Notes: generated from the letters alone by a model not told the origin. A stretch of DNA of 64,000 bases from UBA1731 sp964440985 (GCA_964440985.1 CAYTWE010000006.1:1-64000), one strand, 5' to 3'. Positions 28,821 to 37,637 are shown, counted from the first letter of the stretch. Translations and numbers: made by a program.

Positions 28821-29900
28821 TTACTTTGAGCTTGAAGACAGGACTTCGCAGCCGTCCTTGGTGACGAGCACAAGATCCTCGATCCGTACACCGAGTTCGC
28901 CTTCAATGTAGATGCCGGGTTCAATCGTGACGAGCATTCCCGGCTCAAGCACGGTTTTTGAGTTCTTGGAGGCGACAGGCTGTTCGTGGATCTCAAGTCC
29001 TACGCCGTGTCCGAGTGCGTGTCCGAACCGTCTGCCGTATCCGGCCTTGCCGATGATCCTCCTTGCCACGGCATCAAGTTCGCGTCCTGTCATCCCAGGG
29101 CGGACGGCGCGTATCGCCGCTTCGTTCGCCTTGAGGACCGTATCGTATACGTCTTGATATTTTTCGAACAGATGCCATCCCGCCTTTGGCTTGATGCAGC
29201 GCGTCATGTCCGAGCAGTAGCCGTCAAGCCTTACTCCCATGTCGACGAGCAGCGGTTCATCGCCGTTCCATACGGTGCCGTCCGGAACATGGTGGCATTC
29301 CGCTGCGTTTCTGCCGACGCACACTATCGTCTCGAACGCTTCGCCGTCTCCGAGCGCATTCATCCATGCGCGGATTGTTCGCTGCATGTCCTTCTCGGTC
29401 ATGCCCGGCTTGAATTCCCGGCGTGATTCCTGCCATATCCGGTCGTTCAAAGCCTCTGCGGCGGCGATCTTCGCAATCTCCGCAGGCGTCTTCACGGCAC
29501 GGAGCAGCAGCAGGTCGCTGTTGACGTCGGTGAATTTCGCTTTCTTGAACTGCTTCTGCAGCGAGATCAATCGTGATGCCGGAATCGTGCCCTCGTACCC
29601 TATCTTTGGTCTTTCACATCTCGGAAGGGCGACAGCCTTTGGACTGTACCGTGCGCTGTCCTTCACCTTTAGCCATGGCGCTTCGCGTCTTGCCGCCGGA
29701 ACGTACCGGAAGTCTGTCCAGAATTCTGGGGCGACGCCATCGGAACGGACTACAAGGCATCCGTTGTCGCATCCGAATCCTGCAAGTGCCTTCAGGTTCG
29801 CCTCGCCGTGCACAAGGGCGACGGCAATGCCGCGGCGGCGCAGCTTCGCGGTGAATGTCGATATGCGGTCCTTGAACGGGTTTTCGATCTTCTGTTTCAT
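28821..29900 (-). CDS. M24 family Xaa-Pro aminopeptidase
   Basis: 359 aa cytoplasmic metallopeptidase that removes N-terminal residues before proline. The creatinase-like N-domain (1-120) is followed by the pita-bread fold with all five metal ligands visible: LLVDMG, SDMTR, the GHALGHGVGLEIHE histidine, TIEPGIY and RIEDLV. This spacing fits Xaa-Pro peptidase (PepQ/PepP-like) rather than methionine aminopeptidase. It is the last gene of a minus-strand operon; ATG 29900 overlaps the xerD stop (ATGA). Confidence 0.94.
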   Translation of the reverse strand: MKQKIENPFKDRISTFTAKLRRRGIAVALVHGEANLKALAGFGCDNGCLVVRSDGVAPEFWTDFRYVPAARREAPWLKVKDSARYSPKAVALPRCERPKIGYEGTIPASRLISLQKQFKKAKFTDVNSDLLLLRAVKTPAEIAKIAAAEALNDRIWQESRREFKPGMTEKDMQRTIRAWMNALGDGEAFETIVCVGRNAAECHHVPDGTVWNGDEPLLVDMGVRLDGYCSDMTRCIKPKAGWHLFEKYQDVYDTVLKANEAAIRAVRPGMTGRELDAVARRIIGKAGYGRRFGHALGHGVGLEIHEQPVASKNSKTVLEPGMLVTIEPGIYIEGELGVRIEDLVLVTKDGCEVLSSSSK

Positions 29901-30805
29901 GCTCGCGGGTGATATTTGTGATGAATTTCGCCGAGACGCGATTCGTCTACGTGGGTATATATCTGGGTTGTGGAAATTGATGCGTGTCCCAGCATTTCCT
30001 GGATGGCGCGGATGTCTGCGCCATGTGAGAGAAGGTGAGACGCGAAACAGTGTCTCAGAACGTGCGGAGACACTGTTGAGGGGTCGATTCCGGCTGCGGT
30101 TGCCCTGCGTTTCAGCATCTTGAATACGCCGATGCGCGAAAACCCCGATCCGAGCCTGGTTATGAAAAGATGCCGTTCTTCAGCGTTGCCGCGCACGAGG
30201 GTATCGCGTGCGGATGCGAGATATCGCGTAAGGGCCTCGCCGGCGGAATGTCCGAGCGGCACAATCCTGTCGCGAGAGCCCTTGCCTGTGCATCGAATCA
30301 GATCTGCACCCTCGGTAATCGATTCGAGCGTAAGGCCGCATAGTTCGCTTACGCGGAGACCGCAGCCATACAGCAGTTCGAGCATCGCCCTGTCGCGCAG
30401 GTCATCCGGTTCCGTTCCGGAGATTGATTCGACAAGCTGTTGCGTGGTCTTCTCTGTGAGTATCTTCGGGAGCGGAACGCCTTTCTTCGGTGCCTCCAGT
30501 CCCTCGGTCGGATCGGCGGACACAAGGCGCATCTCCTTCAGATGCGAGAAGAACTCCCTTATGGCGACGAATGCGCGGGCGCGTGACGTCGCCTTCTTCT
30601 CCGACTGCAGCAGAACGAGCAGATATTCTGAGATGTCCGTGCGGACGACAGATGCGGGAGAAGGGCGGCCATGGGATGCGAGATATCCAACAAGAGCGCG
30701 GACATCCCGAAGATACGCCTCCTGCGTCATCTCCGAAAGTCCGCGCTCAAGCGCCAATGCGGCGGCGAAGGAATCGACCGCCTCCACGAATCCAGATTCG
30801 GTCAT
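29897..30805 (-). CDS. xerD: Site-specific tyrosine recombinase, XerD-like
   Basis: 302 aa with an N-terminal SAM-like core-binding domain and a C-terminal catalytic domain. The catalytic set is complete: R151 (GLRVSE), K175 (TGKGSRDR), H248-x-x-R251 (SPHVLRHCF), H274 (MLGHASISTT) and the nucleophile Y283 (QIYTHV). The C-terminal 'KYHPRA' is typical of XerC/XerD and argues for chromosome dimer resolution rather than an integrase of a mobile element. A second Xer partner and a dif site are not visible in the window. It lies 26 nt after the isomerase gene and overlaps the M24 gene. Confidence 0.9.
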   Translation of the reverse strand: MTESGFVEAVDSFAAALALERGLSEMTQEAYLRDVRALVGYLASHGRPSPASVVRTDISEYLLVLLQSEKKATSRARAFVAIREFFSHLKEMRLVSADPTEGLEAPKKGVPLPKILTEKTTQQLVESISGTEPDDLRDRAMLELLYGCGLRVSELCGLTLESITEGADLIRCTGKGSRDRIVPLGHSAGEALTRYLASARDTLVRGNAEERHLFITRLGSGFSRIGVFKMLKRRATAAGIDPSTVSPHVLRHCFASHLLSHGADIRAIQEMLGHASISTTQIYTHVDESRLGEIHHKYHPRA

Positions 30806-30831
30806 TTCGTTCCGTGCCGCCGCGATTCGGT

Positions 30832-31782
30832 TCAGCAGCGACCCTTCGAGCGGAGGAAGTCGAACGACTTCTGGATTGCCATGAGGGAGTCGTCGTGGCG
30901 TTCACATTCAACCACATACCACTTCACGCCGTCCGCATCCGTTGCGGGGAAGAGGCGATCCCATTCCACGCCCTTCGCGCCGGGCTGACCGGGCTGGCCG
31001 AGGATTGCGTCAAACGTCTTCACGCCTGCGCCCATGCCGTTCTCCTTCGCGTGAAGCGTAGGCGAGCGGTGCGGATACTTCTTGTACTGTTCGCACGGAT
31101 CCTGTCCGACGCAGGTCGTCCAGCCGACATCCTGCTCCATGCAGACCGCCTTGTCGGTGTGCGAGAAGAAGTAGTCCCAGTACGTCGTGCCGTCCTGCAT
31201 CTTCACCTGGAACTCCCACATGTGGTTGTGGAGGCCGATCTTGCATCCGTACTTCGCGCAGTTCTCCGCTGCGGTGTTGTAGTAGTCGCAGAGGCTCTTG
31301 ATGAAGTCGTCCGTCTTCTGGTTCGGGGTTCCCTTGCCGCTCCAGGACCAGTCTGGCGGCATGTTTCCGCCGCCGGGGCAGATCAGGAGGTTGTTGCCGT
31401 AGCCGAGGTTGAACTCGCAGTTCTTGGCGTAGTTTGCCGGCGAGAACGCATCCTTGCCGACATGGGTGCCGCACGCGGCGAGGCCGGCGTCATCCAGCAT
31501 GGCCTTGAGCGTCTTGGCGTCGTTTCCGTAGTAGCCGGCGAACTCAACACCCTTGTAGCCCACTGCGGCGACATCCTTCAGAGCCTTGGCGAGGCCAACG
31601 CCGGCCTTGAGAACCTTGCCTTCCTTGTCCTTCTTTCCGCCGATGTACGTGCGGATTGAATAGAGCTGCACGGCCACGTTGCTCTTGCTGCCGCAGCAGA
31701 ACGAGCAGCATCCGGGAAGCGCGGCGGCGGACGCCGCTGCGAACGTCGATCCGAGGAATGAACGACGACTGATGTTCATCAT
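30832..31782 (-). CDS. Tat-exported sugar-phosphate-isomerase/epimerase-like TIM-barrel lipoprotein
   Basis: 316 aa with a Tat signal (ISRRSFLG) and lipobox-like LPGC (Cys25 region) followed by a Cys-rich CCSFCCG stretch. The barrel resembles the AP-endonuclease-2/xylose-isomerase-like family: 'VAQLYSIRTY', 'GYKGVEFAGYYG', 'KIGLHNHMWEF' (metal-binding His and downstream Glu), 'MEQDVGW' and a final 'WYVVECERHDDS'. The true substrate is unknown; members include inosose and keto-sugar isomerases. Start ATG 31782 has AAGGAG 8 nt upstream. It lies downstream of an SGNH esterase gene in the same operon, which suggests carbohydrate processing in the periplasm. Confidence 0.82.
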   Translation of the reverse strand: MMNISRRSFLGSTFAAASAAALPGCCSFCCGSKSNVAVQLYSIRTYIGGKKDKEGKVLKAGVGLAKALKDVAAVGYKGVEFAGYYGNDAKTLKAMLDDAGLAACGTHVGKDAFSPANYAKNCEFNLGYGNNLLICPGGGNMPPDWSWSGKGTPNQKTDDFIKSLCDYYNTAAENCAKYGCKIGLHNHMWEFQVKMQDGTTYWDYFFSHTDKAVCMEQDVGWTTCVGQDPCEQYKKYPHRSPTLHAKENGMGAGVKTFDAILGQPGQPGAKGVEWDRLFPATDADGVKWYVVECERHDDSLMAIQKSFDFLRSKGRC

Positions 31783-31827
31783 TATTGTTACTCCTTGTTT
31801 TGTGTTGTCGGTAAAATCGGCATTGGC

Positions 31828-32991
31828 TCAGCGCACGGATTTGAGTGCGGCCTTCACGGCGCCGCCGAACGCATCTGCCATCGACCTCATTCCGAGGTCG
31901 TTGGGGTGGCATCCGTCCACCGTACCCTCTCCGTCACCGGTGTACATGTCCGTCTTGGGCAGATACACAAGATTCTTCCATCCTTCGGCGACGAGCTTTT
32001 CATAGAGCTTGCGCATGAACCTGTCCTTGCTGTTCGGCCCTCCGCAGAACACGTCGCACTGCTCCGCCATCACGATCGGCACACCGGGTCTTTTGGCGCG
32101 GAGATTCCTTATGAACGGCTCATAGTTTTCGTCCACGTTTCGTCCGGGGTGGCCATTTCCTTCGGAGGACATCCCCATGTTCCACAGGCAGTCGAGTACG
32201 TAGCAGCTCGCGTCGATGGCGGCGAGATGTTCACTCATCTCGTACTCCATCACGCCGGATCCGGAGAATCCGAGATTGACGATCGGTACGTCAAGCTCCC
32301 TGCCGACGATGGACGGGAATGCCATGCCGGGGCGGGAGCAGCACCCGCCATGGGTGATCGACGTACCGTAGAACACGACCGGTTTGTCAATGCCGCTCTT
32401 GCGCGGGCCGAGCGCGTCGATCTTGGCGTCTTTATCGATTCCGAGCGAGAAGGCGGATATGCCGTTGTACAGAGGAAGGTTCACGAGGCACGGAGTGCCG
32501 GGCTGCCACCAGTCGATGCGCAGGTCGCCGCCGTTGGCGTTCCAGATGCGGCCTGTCTTGACGTAGCGCCATTTGCCGGCGTTGTCCATCCGGTATACGT
32601 CGATGCCGGATACGCCTGTGGACGGCATGTGATCCATGGCAAGGTTCTTGCTGTAAGGCGTCCAGCGGAAATGGAGAAATTTTGAGTTGGTGGTGAAGCG
32701 GAACTGGAGACCTGCGGAGTGATGCTTCATGGAGCGGACTCCGTTGTTGACGTTCGTTGTCACGTTCCGGGGAAGCCTGTCGTAGAACGCATCGACGTCG
32801 GAGAAGCATTTCCCCTCCATCGGAAGGTACTTCCCGTCGATCCACTTTACGCCGTTTGTGTCGACGGTCGCATTCTCGACGGCCATTCTCGGATCGTACT
32901 TCGCGATTTCGTTCTGCTGAGCAAAGGCCGACGTCGACAAAACCGCAACGAGCGGCAGGGCAAGCATACATCCAAGCAACGGCTTCATCAT
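31828..32991 (-). CDS. Secreted SGNH/GDSL hydrolase with GxDLY-type N-domain
   Basis: 387 aa, signal peptide about 1-24. The N-terminal beta domain holds 'GIDVYRMDNAGKWRYV', matching the GxDLY domain that precedes Lipase_GDSL_3 catalytic domains. The catalytic SGNH blocks are GTSITHGGC (Ser), LGFSGSG (Gly), the WNMG Asn region and DGCHPNDLG (Asp-His). It probably removes acyl, mostly acetyl, groups from polysaccharides. AAAGGA directly abuts ATG 33000 but is 9 nt from ATG 32991, so the latter is preferred (MMKPLLGCM). The promoter is the minus-strand extended -10 at 33074-33082. It is the first gene of the minus operon with isomerase, xerD and M24. Confidence 0.86.
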   Translation of the reverse strand: MMKPLLGCMLALPLVAVLSTSAFAQQNEIAKYDPRMAVENATVDTNGVKWIDGKYLPMEGKCFSDVDAFYDRLPRNVTTNVNNGVRSMKHHSAGLQFRFTTNSKFLHFRWTPYSKNLAMDHMPSTGVSGIDVYRMDNAGKWRYVKTGRIWNANGGDLRIDWWQPGTPCLVNLPLYNGISAFSLGIDKDAKIDALGPRKSGIDKPVVFYGTSITHGGCCSRPGMAFPSIVGRELDVPIVNLGFSGSGVMEYEMSEHLAAIDASCYVLDCLWNMGMSSEGNGHPGRNVDENYEPFIRNLRAKRPGVPIVMAEQCDVFCGGPNSKDRFMRKLYEKLVAEGWKNLVYLPKTDMYTGDGEGTVDGCHPNDLGMRSMADAFGGAVKAALKSVR

Positions 32992-33073
32992 ATTGGTCAT
33001 TCCTTTCTGTCCATGTGCGTTCCCGGCGTACGGCTGCACATCGCAATCGGCCTCCGGTAAACAGTATCGGCAA

Positions 33074-33082
33074 ATTATATCA
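33074..33082 (-). promoter_or_regulatory. Extended -10 (TGATATAAT) for the SGNH operon
   Basis: Reading the minus strand, TGA-TATAAT lies about 80 nt before the SGNH start codon. A GGGGC/GCCCC inverted repeat (33086-33106) sits just upstream. Confidence 0.7.
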
Positions 33083-33159
33083 AAAGGGGCGGAAAAGGAA
33101 AGCCCCCGCATCGGCAGGCGGCAGAAAGCGCGTGCACTCACAGGGCCTGCCGGATATTG

Positions 33160-33168
33160 TGCTATAAT
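33160..33168 (+). promoter_or_regulatory. Extended -10 (TGCTATAAT) for rsmE
   Basis: TGC-TATAAT is followed by a 29-nt leader containing AAAGGAG (33178-33184) before ATG 33198. A divergent promoter lies about 80 nt away. Confidence 0.75.
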
Positions 33169-33197
33169 CGCGCACAAAAGGAGATTCGGAACATCTG

Positions 33198-33992
33198 ATG
33201 AACAGGATACTCTTCGACAGCGGCGAGATCGTCGGCGGATTTGCGGAGTTTTCGGACGAACGTGCAGAGCACGTGCTGAACGTCCTGCACGGCGCCGTGG
33301 GCGGCACATTGAAGACAGGCGAGGCCGATGGTCTTGTCGGAACGTCCGAGATCGTGGAGATCCGCAACCTGCACGAGCGTGAGCCGGGTTCGCCGCAGCG
33401 GGGCAGCGGACTGCTTGCAGGCACCGTCGTTGTGAAATGTTCGCATACGGAGATGCCGCCGGCGCCGTGGTTCGATCTGATCCTTGCGCCGCCGCGTCCA
33501 AGGACGCTGAAACGTCTTCTCCCTCAGCTTGCGGCTCTTGGCGTCGGGAAGATCGTGCTTGTCGGTGCGGAGAAGGTGGAGCGATCCTTCTGGGGGGCGC
33601 AGATAATCAAGGAACAGGTCTACCGTCCGTGTCTGATGGAGGGTCTGATGCAGAGCGGGGCATCCGCCGTTCCGGCAATCAGGTGCGAGAGGAGCTTCAG
33701 ACGGTATGCCGAGTCGGATATGCCACGCGAGTTTGCGGATTGCGAACGCATCGTGGCGCATCCGTACGCGGAGCCGGCCTGTGCGGCTGACGATGCGGGC
33801 CATGAGGCGTCCGGCAGGCGCCCGGTGATAGCCATAGGCCCGGAGGGCGGATGGACGGATGGCGAGGTTGCGCTGCTTGAGCGGAACGGGTTTCGCCGCC
33901 ATTCGCTCGGCAGCCGCATACTTCGCACCGACACGGCGACAATTGCGGTGATTGCCCAGCTCATGGTCGGCAGGGACGGAGACGGACGGTGA
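33198..33992 (+). CDS. rsmE: 16S rRNA (uracil1498-N3)-methyltransferase
   Basis: A SPOUT-class methyltransferase that modifies U1498 of 16S rRNA. 264 aa. The N-terminal PUA-like part contains 'RAEHVLNVL'; the C-terminal trefoil-knot motifs are AIGPEGGWTDGEV (SAM-binding) and LGSRILRTDTA. A normal 'KxxEx' middle helix ('EKVERSFWG') is present. AAAGGAG precedes the ATG. The gene overlaps birA by GTGA, forming rsmE-birA. Confidence 0.94.
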   Translation: MNRILFDSGEIVGGFAEFSDERAEHVLNVLHGAVGGTLKTGEADGLVGTSEIVEIRNLHEREPGSPQRGSGLLAGTVVVKCSHTEMPPAPWFDLILAPPRPRTLKRLLPQLAALGVGKIVLVGAEKVERSFWGAQIIKEQVYRPCLMEGLMQSGASAVPAIRCERSFRRYAESDMPREFADCERIVAHPYAEPACAADDAGHEASGRRPVIAIGPEGGWTDGEVALLERNGFRRHSLGSRILRTDTATIAVIAQLMVGRDGDGR

Positions 33993-34774
33993 ATGCGAAG
34001 AGCTGTACCGAATGGCGCGTAAGGCATCGCGCCGTCACGAAGTCGACGAACGCCGACGCGCTTGCGGGGAAGCCGTGGGACGTCTTCACCGCCGATCTGC
34101 AGACCGACGGCAGAGGGCGGCTTGACCACCGTTGGATTTCGCCGCCGGGCGAGAATCTCATGATGTCCGCCGTCGTGGACGTTTCGGAGATGCCGCCGTC
34201 CGCAGTGGCGACCTTGCCGCTTGTCGCCGGGCTGGCCGTCGCGGAAGCGGTTGCAGACATCCTCTCCGCGCATGGTGCGCGGAAATGCGGCGAGGCGGCT
34301 CAAGTGGATATTCCGGAAGTGAAAATCAAGTGGCCGAACGACGTGCTTGTCGGCGGACGCAAAGTGTGCGGAATACTCTGCGAACGGAGCGGCGGCAACG
34401 TCATCGTCGGCATCGGCGTGAACGTAAACCAGATGCAGTTCGCCGCCGAGATCGCCGGACGTGCGACATCTCTGCGTCTTGCGGCGTCGCAGAGCGGCGA
34501 CGTCCGGCGGCAGCCTGCGATTCCGGTGGTTGAAGCGCGTGATGGTGTGCTTTGCCGTCTGCGGGAGGTTTTGGCGATATGGCGCGAACGTGGATTCCGG
34601 GAAGTGCTGCCGGACATTTCGCGGTTCGATTTTCTGAAGGGACGCACCGTATCCGTCATGCGAACGGACGAAGACGAAGCGCCGGCGAGCGGCATCTGCG
34701 GCGGGATCTCCGTTGACGGTTCGCTTGATGTGGGCGGCGAGCCGATATACGCCGGAGAGGCCCATGTGCTATAA
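33989..34774 (+). CDS. birA: Biotin--[acetyl-CoA-carboxylase] ligase
   Basis: Activates biotin to biotinyl-AMP and attaches it to biotin-dependent carboxylases. 261 aa, with only the catalytic and C-terminal domains: no N-terminal DNA-binding domain is present, so it is a monofunctional ligase and not the BirA repressor type. Motifs: 'KSTNADA', the biotinyl-AMP loop QTDGRGRLDHRWISPPG, IKWPNDV and 'KVCGILCE'. The start is GTG 33989 overlapping the rsmE stop (GTGA). The stop codon TAA (34772-34774) lies inside the TATAAT of the next gene's promoter. Confidence 0.92.
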   Translation: MNAKSCTEWRVRHRAVTKSTNADALAGKPWDVFTADLQTDGRGRLDHRWISPPGENLMMSAVVDVSEMPPSAVATLPLVAGLAVAEAVADILSAHGARKCGEAAQVDIPEVKIKWPNDVLVGGRKVCGILCERSGGNVIVGIGVNVNQMQFAAEIAGRATSLRLAASQSGDVRRQPAIPVVEARDGVLCRLREVLAIWRERGFREVLPDISRFDFLKGRTVSVMRTDEDEAPASGICGGISVDGSLDVGGEPIYAGEAHVL

Positions 34775-34775
34775 T
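34767..34775 (+). promoter_or_regulatory. Extended -10 (TGCTATAAT), leaderless start for lpxI-like gene
   Basis: TGC-TATAAT overlaps the birA stop codon and ends 8 nt before GTG 34784. No ribosome-binding sequence is visible. Confidence 0.75.
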
Positions 34776-34783
34776 TCCGCGCC

Positions 34784-35617
34784 GTGAAAAGCATGATAGT
34801 CATATCTGGCGCGGGGCTGTACCCCGAGCTTGCGGTGCGCGGCGCGAAGCGCGCCGGGGTTGCGAAGGTGGATGTGCTTGCGGTGCGCGGCTCCACGGCG
34901 CGTTCGACGATGCGGGCTGCGGACGGTGTGCATACGATCGGCATCGGCGAGATAGCGGACGGAATACGCTGGGTCGCTTCGCAGGGATATGACGGCGCAA
35001 TGCTTGCCGGGCAGATAAACCCGCTGTCGCTTTTCCGTTCGCGGTTCGATGACGAGGTGAAGGCCTGGCTCCGGTCGCTTCCGTGCAAGAACGCCCATAC
35101 GATCTTCGGGAAGCTCATAGAGGAGTTTTCCCGTGCCGGGGTGAACGTGCTTCCTGCGACGTGCTACATGGAGGACTGCCTGCCGGGCGAGGGCCCGCTC
35201 ACCGAACGAACCCCGGACGAGCGCGAGATGCGCGATATCGCACACGGGGCGGCGGTCGTGCGGGACATGGGGCGGCACGATGTCGGGCAGACCGTTCTTG
35301 TGAAGGAGGGCATGGTGCTCGCCGTCGAGGCGTTTGAGGGCACGAATGCGGCCATAAAACGCGGCGGCAGGCTTGGCGGCAGGGGGGCTGTGGTGTTCAA
35401 AGGCGCCCGCGAGGGGCATGATATGCGTTTCGACGTTCCGGTGCTTGGGCTCAAGACGCTCAAGACGATGAAGTCAGCAGGCGTGACGGCTCTTGCGTTC
35501 CAGGCCGGGCGGCAGATTGTGCTTGAAAGGGATGCCGTCGTATCGTACGCCAACCGCCACGGCATTGCGCTCGTGGGCGTGAAGACAGATCTGCCGCCCG
35601 CTCCGACGCGTCCATAG
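34784..35617 (+). CDS. lpxI: UDP-2,3-diacylglucosamine pyrophosphatase, LpxI type
   Basis: Cleaves UDP-2,3-diacylglucosamine to lipid X in lipid A synthesis, as the non-LpxH alternative used outside many gamma-proteobacteria. 277 aa. The DUF1009/LpxI signatures are 'LYPELAVRGAKRAG' near the N-terminus, 'AVEAFEGTNAAIKRGG', 'GAVVFKGAREGHDMRFDVPV' and 'GLKTLKTMK'. The GTG start is supported by the promoter position (leaderless). It suggests that the organism makes lipid A and has a genuine outer membrane. It is followed by about 157 bases with no gene. Confidence 0.92.
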   Translation: MKSMIVISGAGLYPELAVRGAKRAGVAKVDVLAVRGSTARSTMRAADGVHTIGIGEIADGIRWVASQGYDGAMLAGQINPLSLFRSRFDDEVKAWLRSLPCKNAHTIFGKLIEEFSRAGVNVLPATCYMEDCLPGEGPLTERTPDEREMRDIAHGAAVVRDMGRHDVGQTVLVKEGMVLAVEAFEGTNAAIKRGGRLGGRGAVVFKGAREGHDMRFDVPVLGLKTLKTMKSAGVTALAFQAGRQIVLERDAVVSYANRHGIALVGVKTDLPPAPTRP

Positions 35618-35758
35618 CCTTTCTGCCGAAATTGCGCTTTGCGGCCTGTCCGGCGGCCTTTGACCGGTGCGGCAGATTGCGAACGCAGTGTTCATCCGGT
35701 CTTTCGCATTCCGGCATCTGCGCTTATGCGGTGGAGCGGCCACCAGTCGTCCGAGATG

Positions 35759-35767
35759 TGGTATAAT
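35759..35767 (+). promoter_or_regulatory. Extended -10 (TGGTATAAT), leaderless start for purD
   Basis: TGG-TATAAT ends 7 nt before ATG 35775. No ribosome-binding sequence is present between them. Confidence 0.78.
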
Positions 35768-35774
35768 CCGAACC

Positions 35775-37076
35775 ATGAAAATTCTCGTAGTTGGCAGTGG
35801 CGGGCGTGAACACGCGATCACATGGCGTTTGGCGCAGGATGCGGAGAAGCACGAACTCTGGTGCGCACCCGGAAACGCCGGAATGGCGGAGATTGCCGGA
35901 TGCGTTCCGGTGAAGGCGACGGATGTGGCCGGAATCGTGGCCTGGTGTGCGGAGAACCGTCCGGACCTGGTGGTTGTGGGGCCAGAGGCGCCGCTGTGCG
36001 CCGGTCTTGTGGATGCTTTGGACGGAATAGGCGTAAAGGCGTTCGGCCCGGTTGCCGCCGGAGCGAAGATGGAAGGCTCCAAGCGTTTTGCCAAGGAGGT
36101 GATGCAGGCGGCCGGCGTTCCGACGGGCAAGGCCCAGTCGTTCACGGACGCCGCATCGGCCAAAGCGGCGTTGCCGTCGTACGGTCTCCCGGTCGTAATC
36201 AAGGCCGACGGGCTTGCCGCCGGAAAGGGCGTGATAGTTGCGGAGACAGTGGAGCAGGCGGAAGCGGCGATAGACGATATGCTTGTCGGCAACAGGTTCG
36301 GAGCGGCCGGCGCCGAGGTTCTCGTGGAGGAGTTTCTTGACGGCGAGGAATGCTCGATACTTGCCCTTGTGGACGGTGAAAATGCCGTGCTTCTGCCCAG
36401 TTCGCAGGATCACAAGCGCGTCTTTGACGGCGACAAGGGCCCGAACACCGGCGGCATGGGAGCGTACAGCCCTGCGCCGGTCGTGACGGACGGGATGCTT
36501 CCGGAGATCAAGGAGAGGATAATCCTGCCTGTCGTGCGCGAGCTCAAGAGACGCGGCATTACGTACAGGGGCGTGCTTTATGCCGGGCTTATGGTTACGC
36601 CAGACGGGGGGCGTGTCGCGCTCAGCGGCTCCAAGGTGAACGTCGTTGAGTTCAACGCCAGATTCGGCGATCCGGAGACAGAGGCCGTTCTGCCGCGTCT
36701 CGGCGGCGATTTCGCGACTGCGCTCATGCACGTTGCGTCCGGATGCCTCAAGGATGACGATGTGGTCGTGAAGCCGGAGGCCGCCGCCACAGTCGTGGTT
36801 GCGTCCGGCGGATATCCTGGAGACTATGAGAAGGGCAAGCGGATTGCCGGTCTGCCGGATGCCGGAGACGAACCCGGCGTGATCGTCTTCCATTGCGGTA
36901 CGAAGTCCGTCGATGGCGAGACCGTCACGGATGGCGGGCGCGTCCTTTCGGTTACCGGTCTTGGCGCGACGCTCCGCGAAGCGGTGGATGCCGCGTACCG
37001 CGCAGTCGGCAGGATATCGTTCGACGGCGCATTCTGCAGGAAAGACATCGCGCATCGCGCATTCGGGCGCGGTTGA
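35775..37076 (+). CDS. purD: Phosphoribosylamine--glycine ligase
   Basis: The second step of purine synthesis, an ATP-grasp enzyme of 433 aa. Motifs: MKILVVGSGGREHAI at the extreme N-terminus, 'VVGPEAPLCAGLVD', ATP-grasp 'VIKADGLAAGKGV', 'DHKRVFDGDKGPNTGGMGAYSP' and 'VEFNARFGDPE'. Just before the last motif the protein reads 'ALSGSKVNVVEFNARF', slightly longer than usual. Longer in-frame openings upstream are rejected because they would begin before the promoter. Downstream is purE, 42 nt away. Confidence 0.97.
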   Translation: MKILVVGSGGREHAITWRLAQDAEKHELWCAPGNAGMAEIAGCVPVKATDVAGIVAWCAENRPDLVVVGPEAPLCAGLVDALDGIGVKAFGPVAAGAKMEGSKRFAKEVMQAAGVPTGKAQSFTDAASAKAALPSYGLPVVIKADGLAAGKGVIVAETVEQAEAAIDDMLVGNRFGAAGAEVLVEEFLDGEECSILALVDGENAVLLPSSQDHKRVFDGDKGPNTGGMGAYSPAPVVTDGMLPEIKERIILPVVRELKRRGITYRGVLYAGLMVTPDGGRVALSGSKVNVVEFNARFGDPETEAVLPRLGGDFATALMHVASGCLKDDDVVVKPEAAATVVVASGGYPGDYEKGKRIAGLPDAGDEPGVIVFHCGTKSVDGETVTDGGRVLSVTGLGATLREAVDAAYRAVGRISFDGAFCRKDIAHRAFGRG

Positions 37077-37118
37077 GCGGCGCATTGTCGGATGTGTAAA
37101 AATTGAATGGAGGTTATG

Positions 37119-37622
37119 ATGGATTCGGAAAAACCCCTTGTCGGGATTGTCATGGGAAGCGATTCTGACTGGCCGCTGGTGAAGAAGGCCTGCGAAACGC
37201 TTGACAGGTTTGGAGTGCCGTACGAGACGCGGGTGATAAGCGCACATCGCACACCGGAGGTTGCGATAGAGTACTCGAAGAGCGCGGAATCGCGGGGATT
37301 GAAGGTGATCATCGCGGCGGCCGGCGGTGCGGCGCACCTCGGCGGCGTTCTGGCAGCCGGCACCGTCCTGCCGGTGATCGGCATACCTGTGGCCGGCGGC
37401 GCGCTGAACGGCCTTGACGCGCTCTACGCCACGGTTCAGATGCCGTCCGGCGTCCCCGTCGCCTGTGTCGCCTGCGGAAGCGCAGGTCCCGCGAATGCCG
37501 CGCTGCTCGCCGTTCAGATTCTCGGCACGGCCGACGCGGATCTTCGCGAGAGGTTCCGCAGCCACAAGGAGGAGCTGGCCCGCAAGGTCGCCGCCGCGAA
37601 CGATCGCATCCACGAGGTTTGA
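37119..37622 (+). CDS. purE: N5-carboxyaminoimidazole ribonucleotide mutase
   Basis: Class I PurE converting N5-CAIR to CAIR. 167 aa. The signature blocks are GIVMGSDSDWP, 'ETRVISAHRTPE' (catalytic His), AAAGGAAHLGGV and 'PVIGIPV'. Three ATG codons cluster at 37107, 37116 and 37119; GGAGG (37109-37113) fits best with 37119 (5-nt spacing). A class I PurE normally needs PurK, which is not seen here. It follows purD and precedes the metallo-beta-lactamase gene by 15 nt. Confidence 0.95.
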   Translation: MDSEKPLVGIVMGSDSDWPLVKKACETLDRFGVPYETRVISAHRTPEVAIEYSKSAESRGLKVIIAAAGGAAHLGGVLAAGTVLPVIGIPVAGGALNGLDALYATVQMPSGVPVACVACGSAGPANAALLAVQILGTADADLRERFRSHKEELARKVAAANDRIHEV

Positions 37623-37637
37623 CGGAGGCGGTCAGGC

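Noticed and set aside
29897..30805. Tyrosine recombinase as an integrase of a mobile element
   Set aside because: Size, the HxxR context and the 'KYHPRA' end fit XerD; no attachment repeats, tRNA gene or phage genes nearby.
33086..33106. GGGGC/GCCCC repeat as a terminator
   Set aside because: Only 5 bp, with an 11-nt loop and no T-run, and it lies between two divergent promoters.
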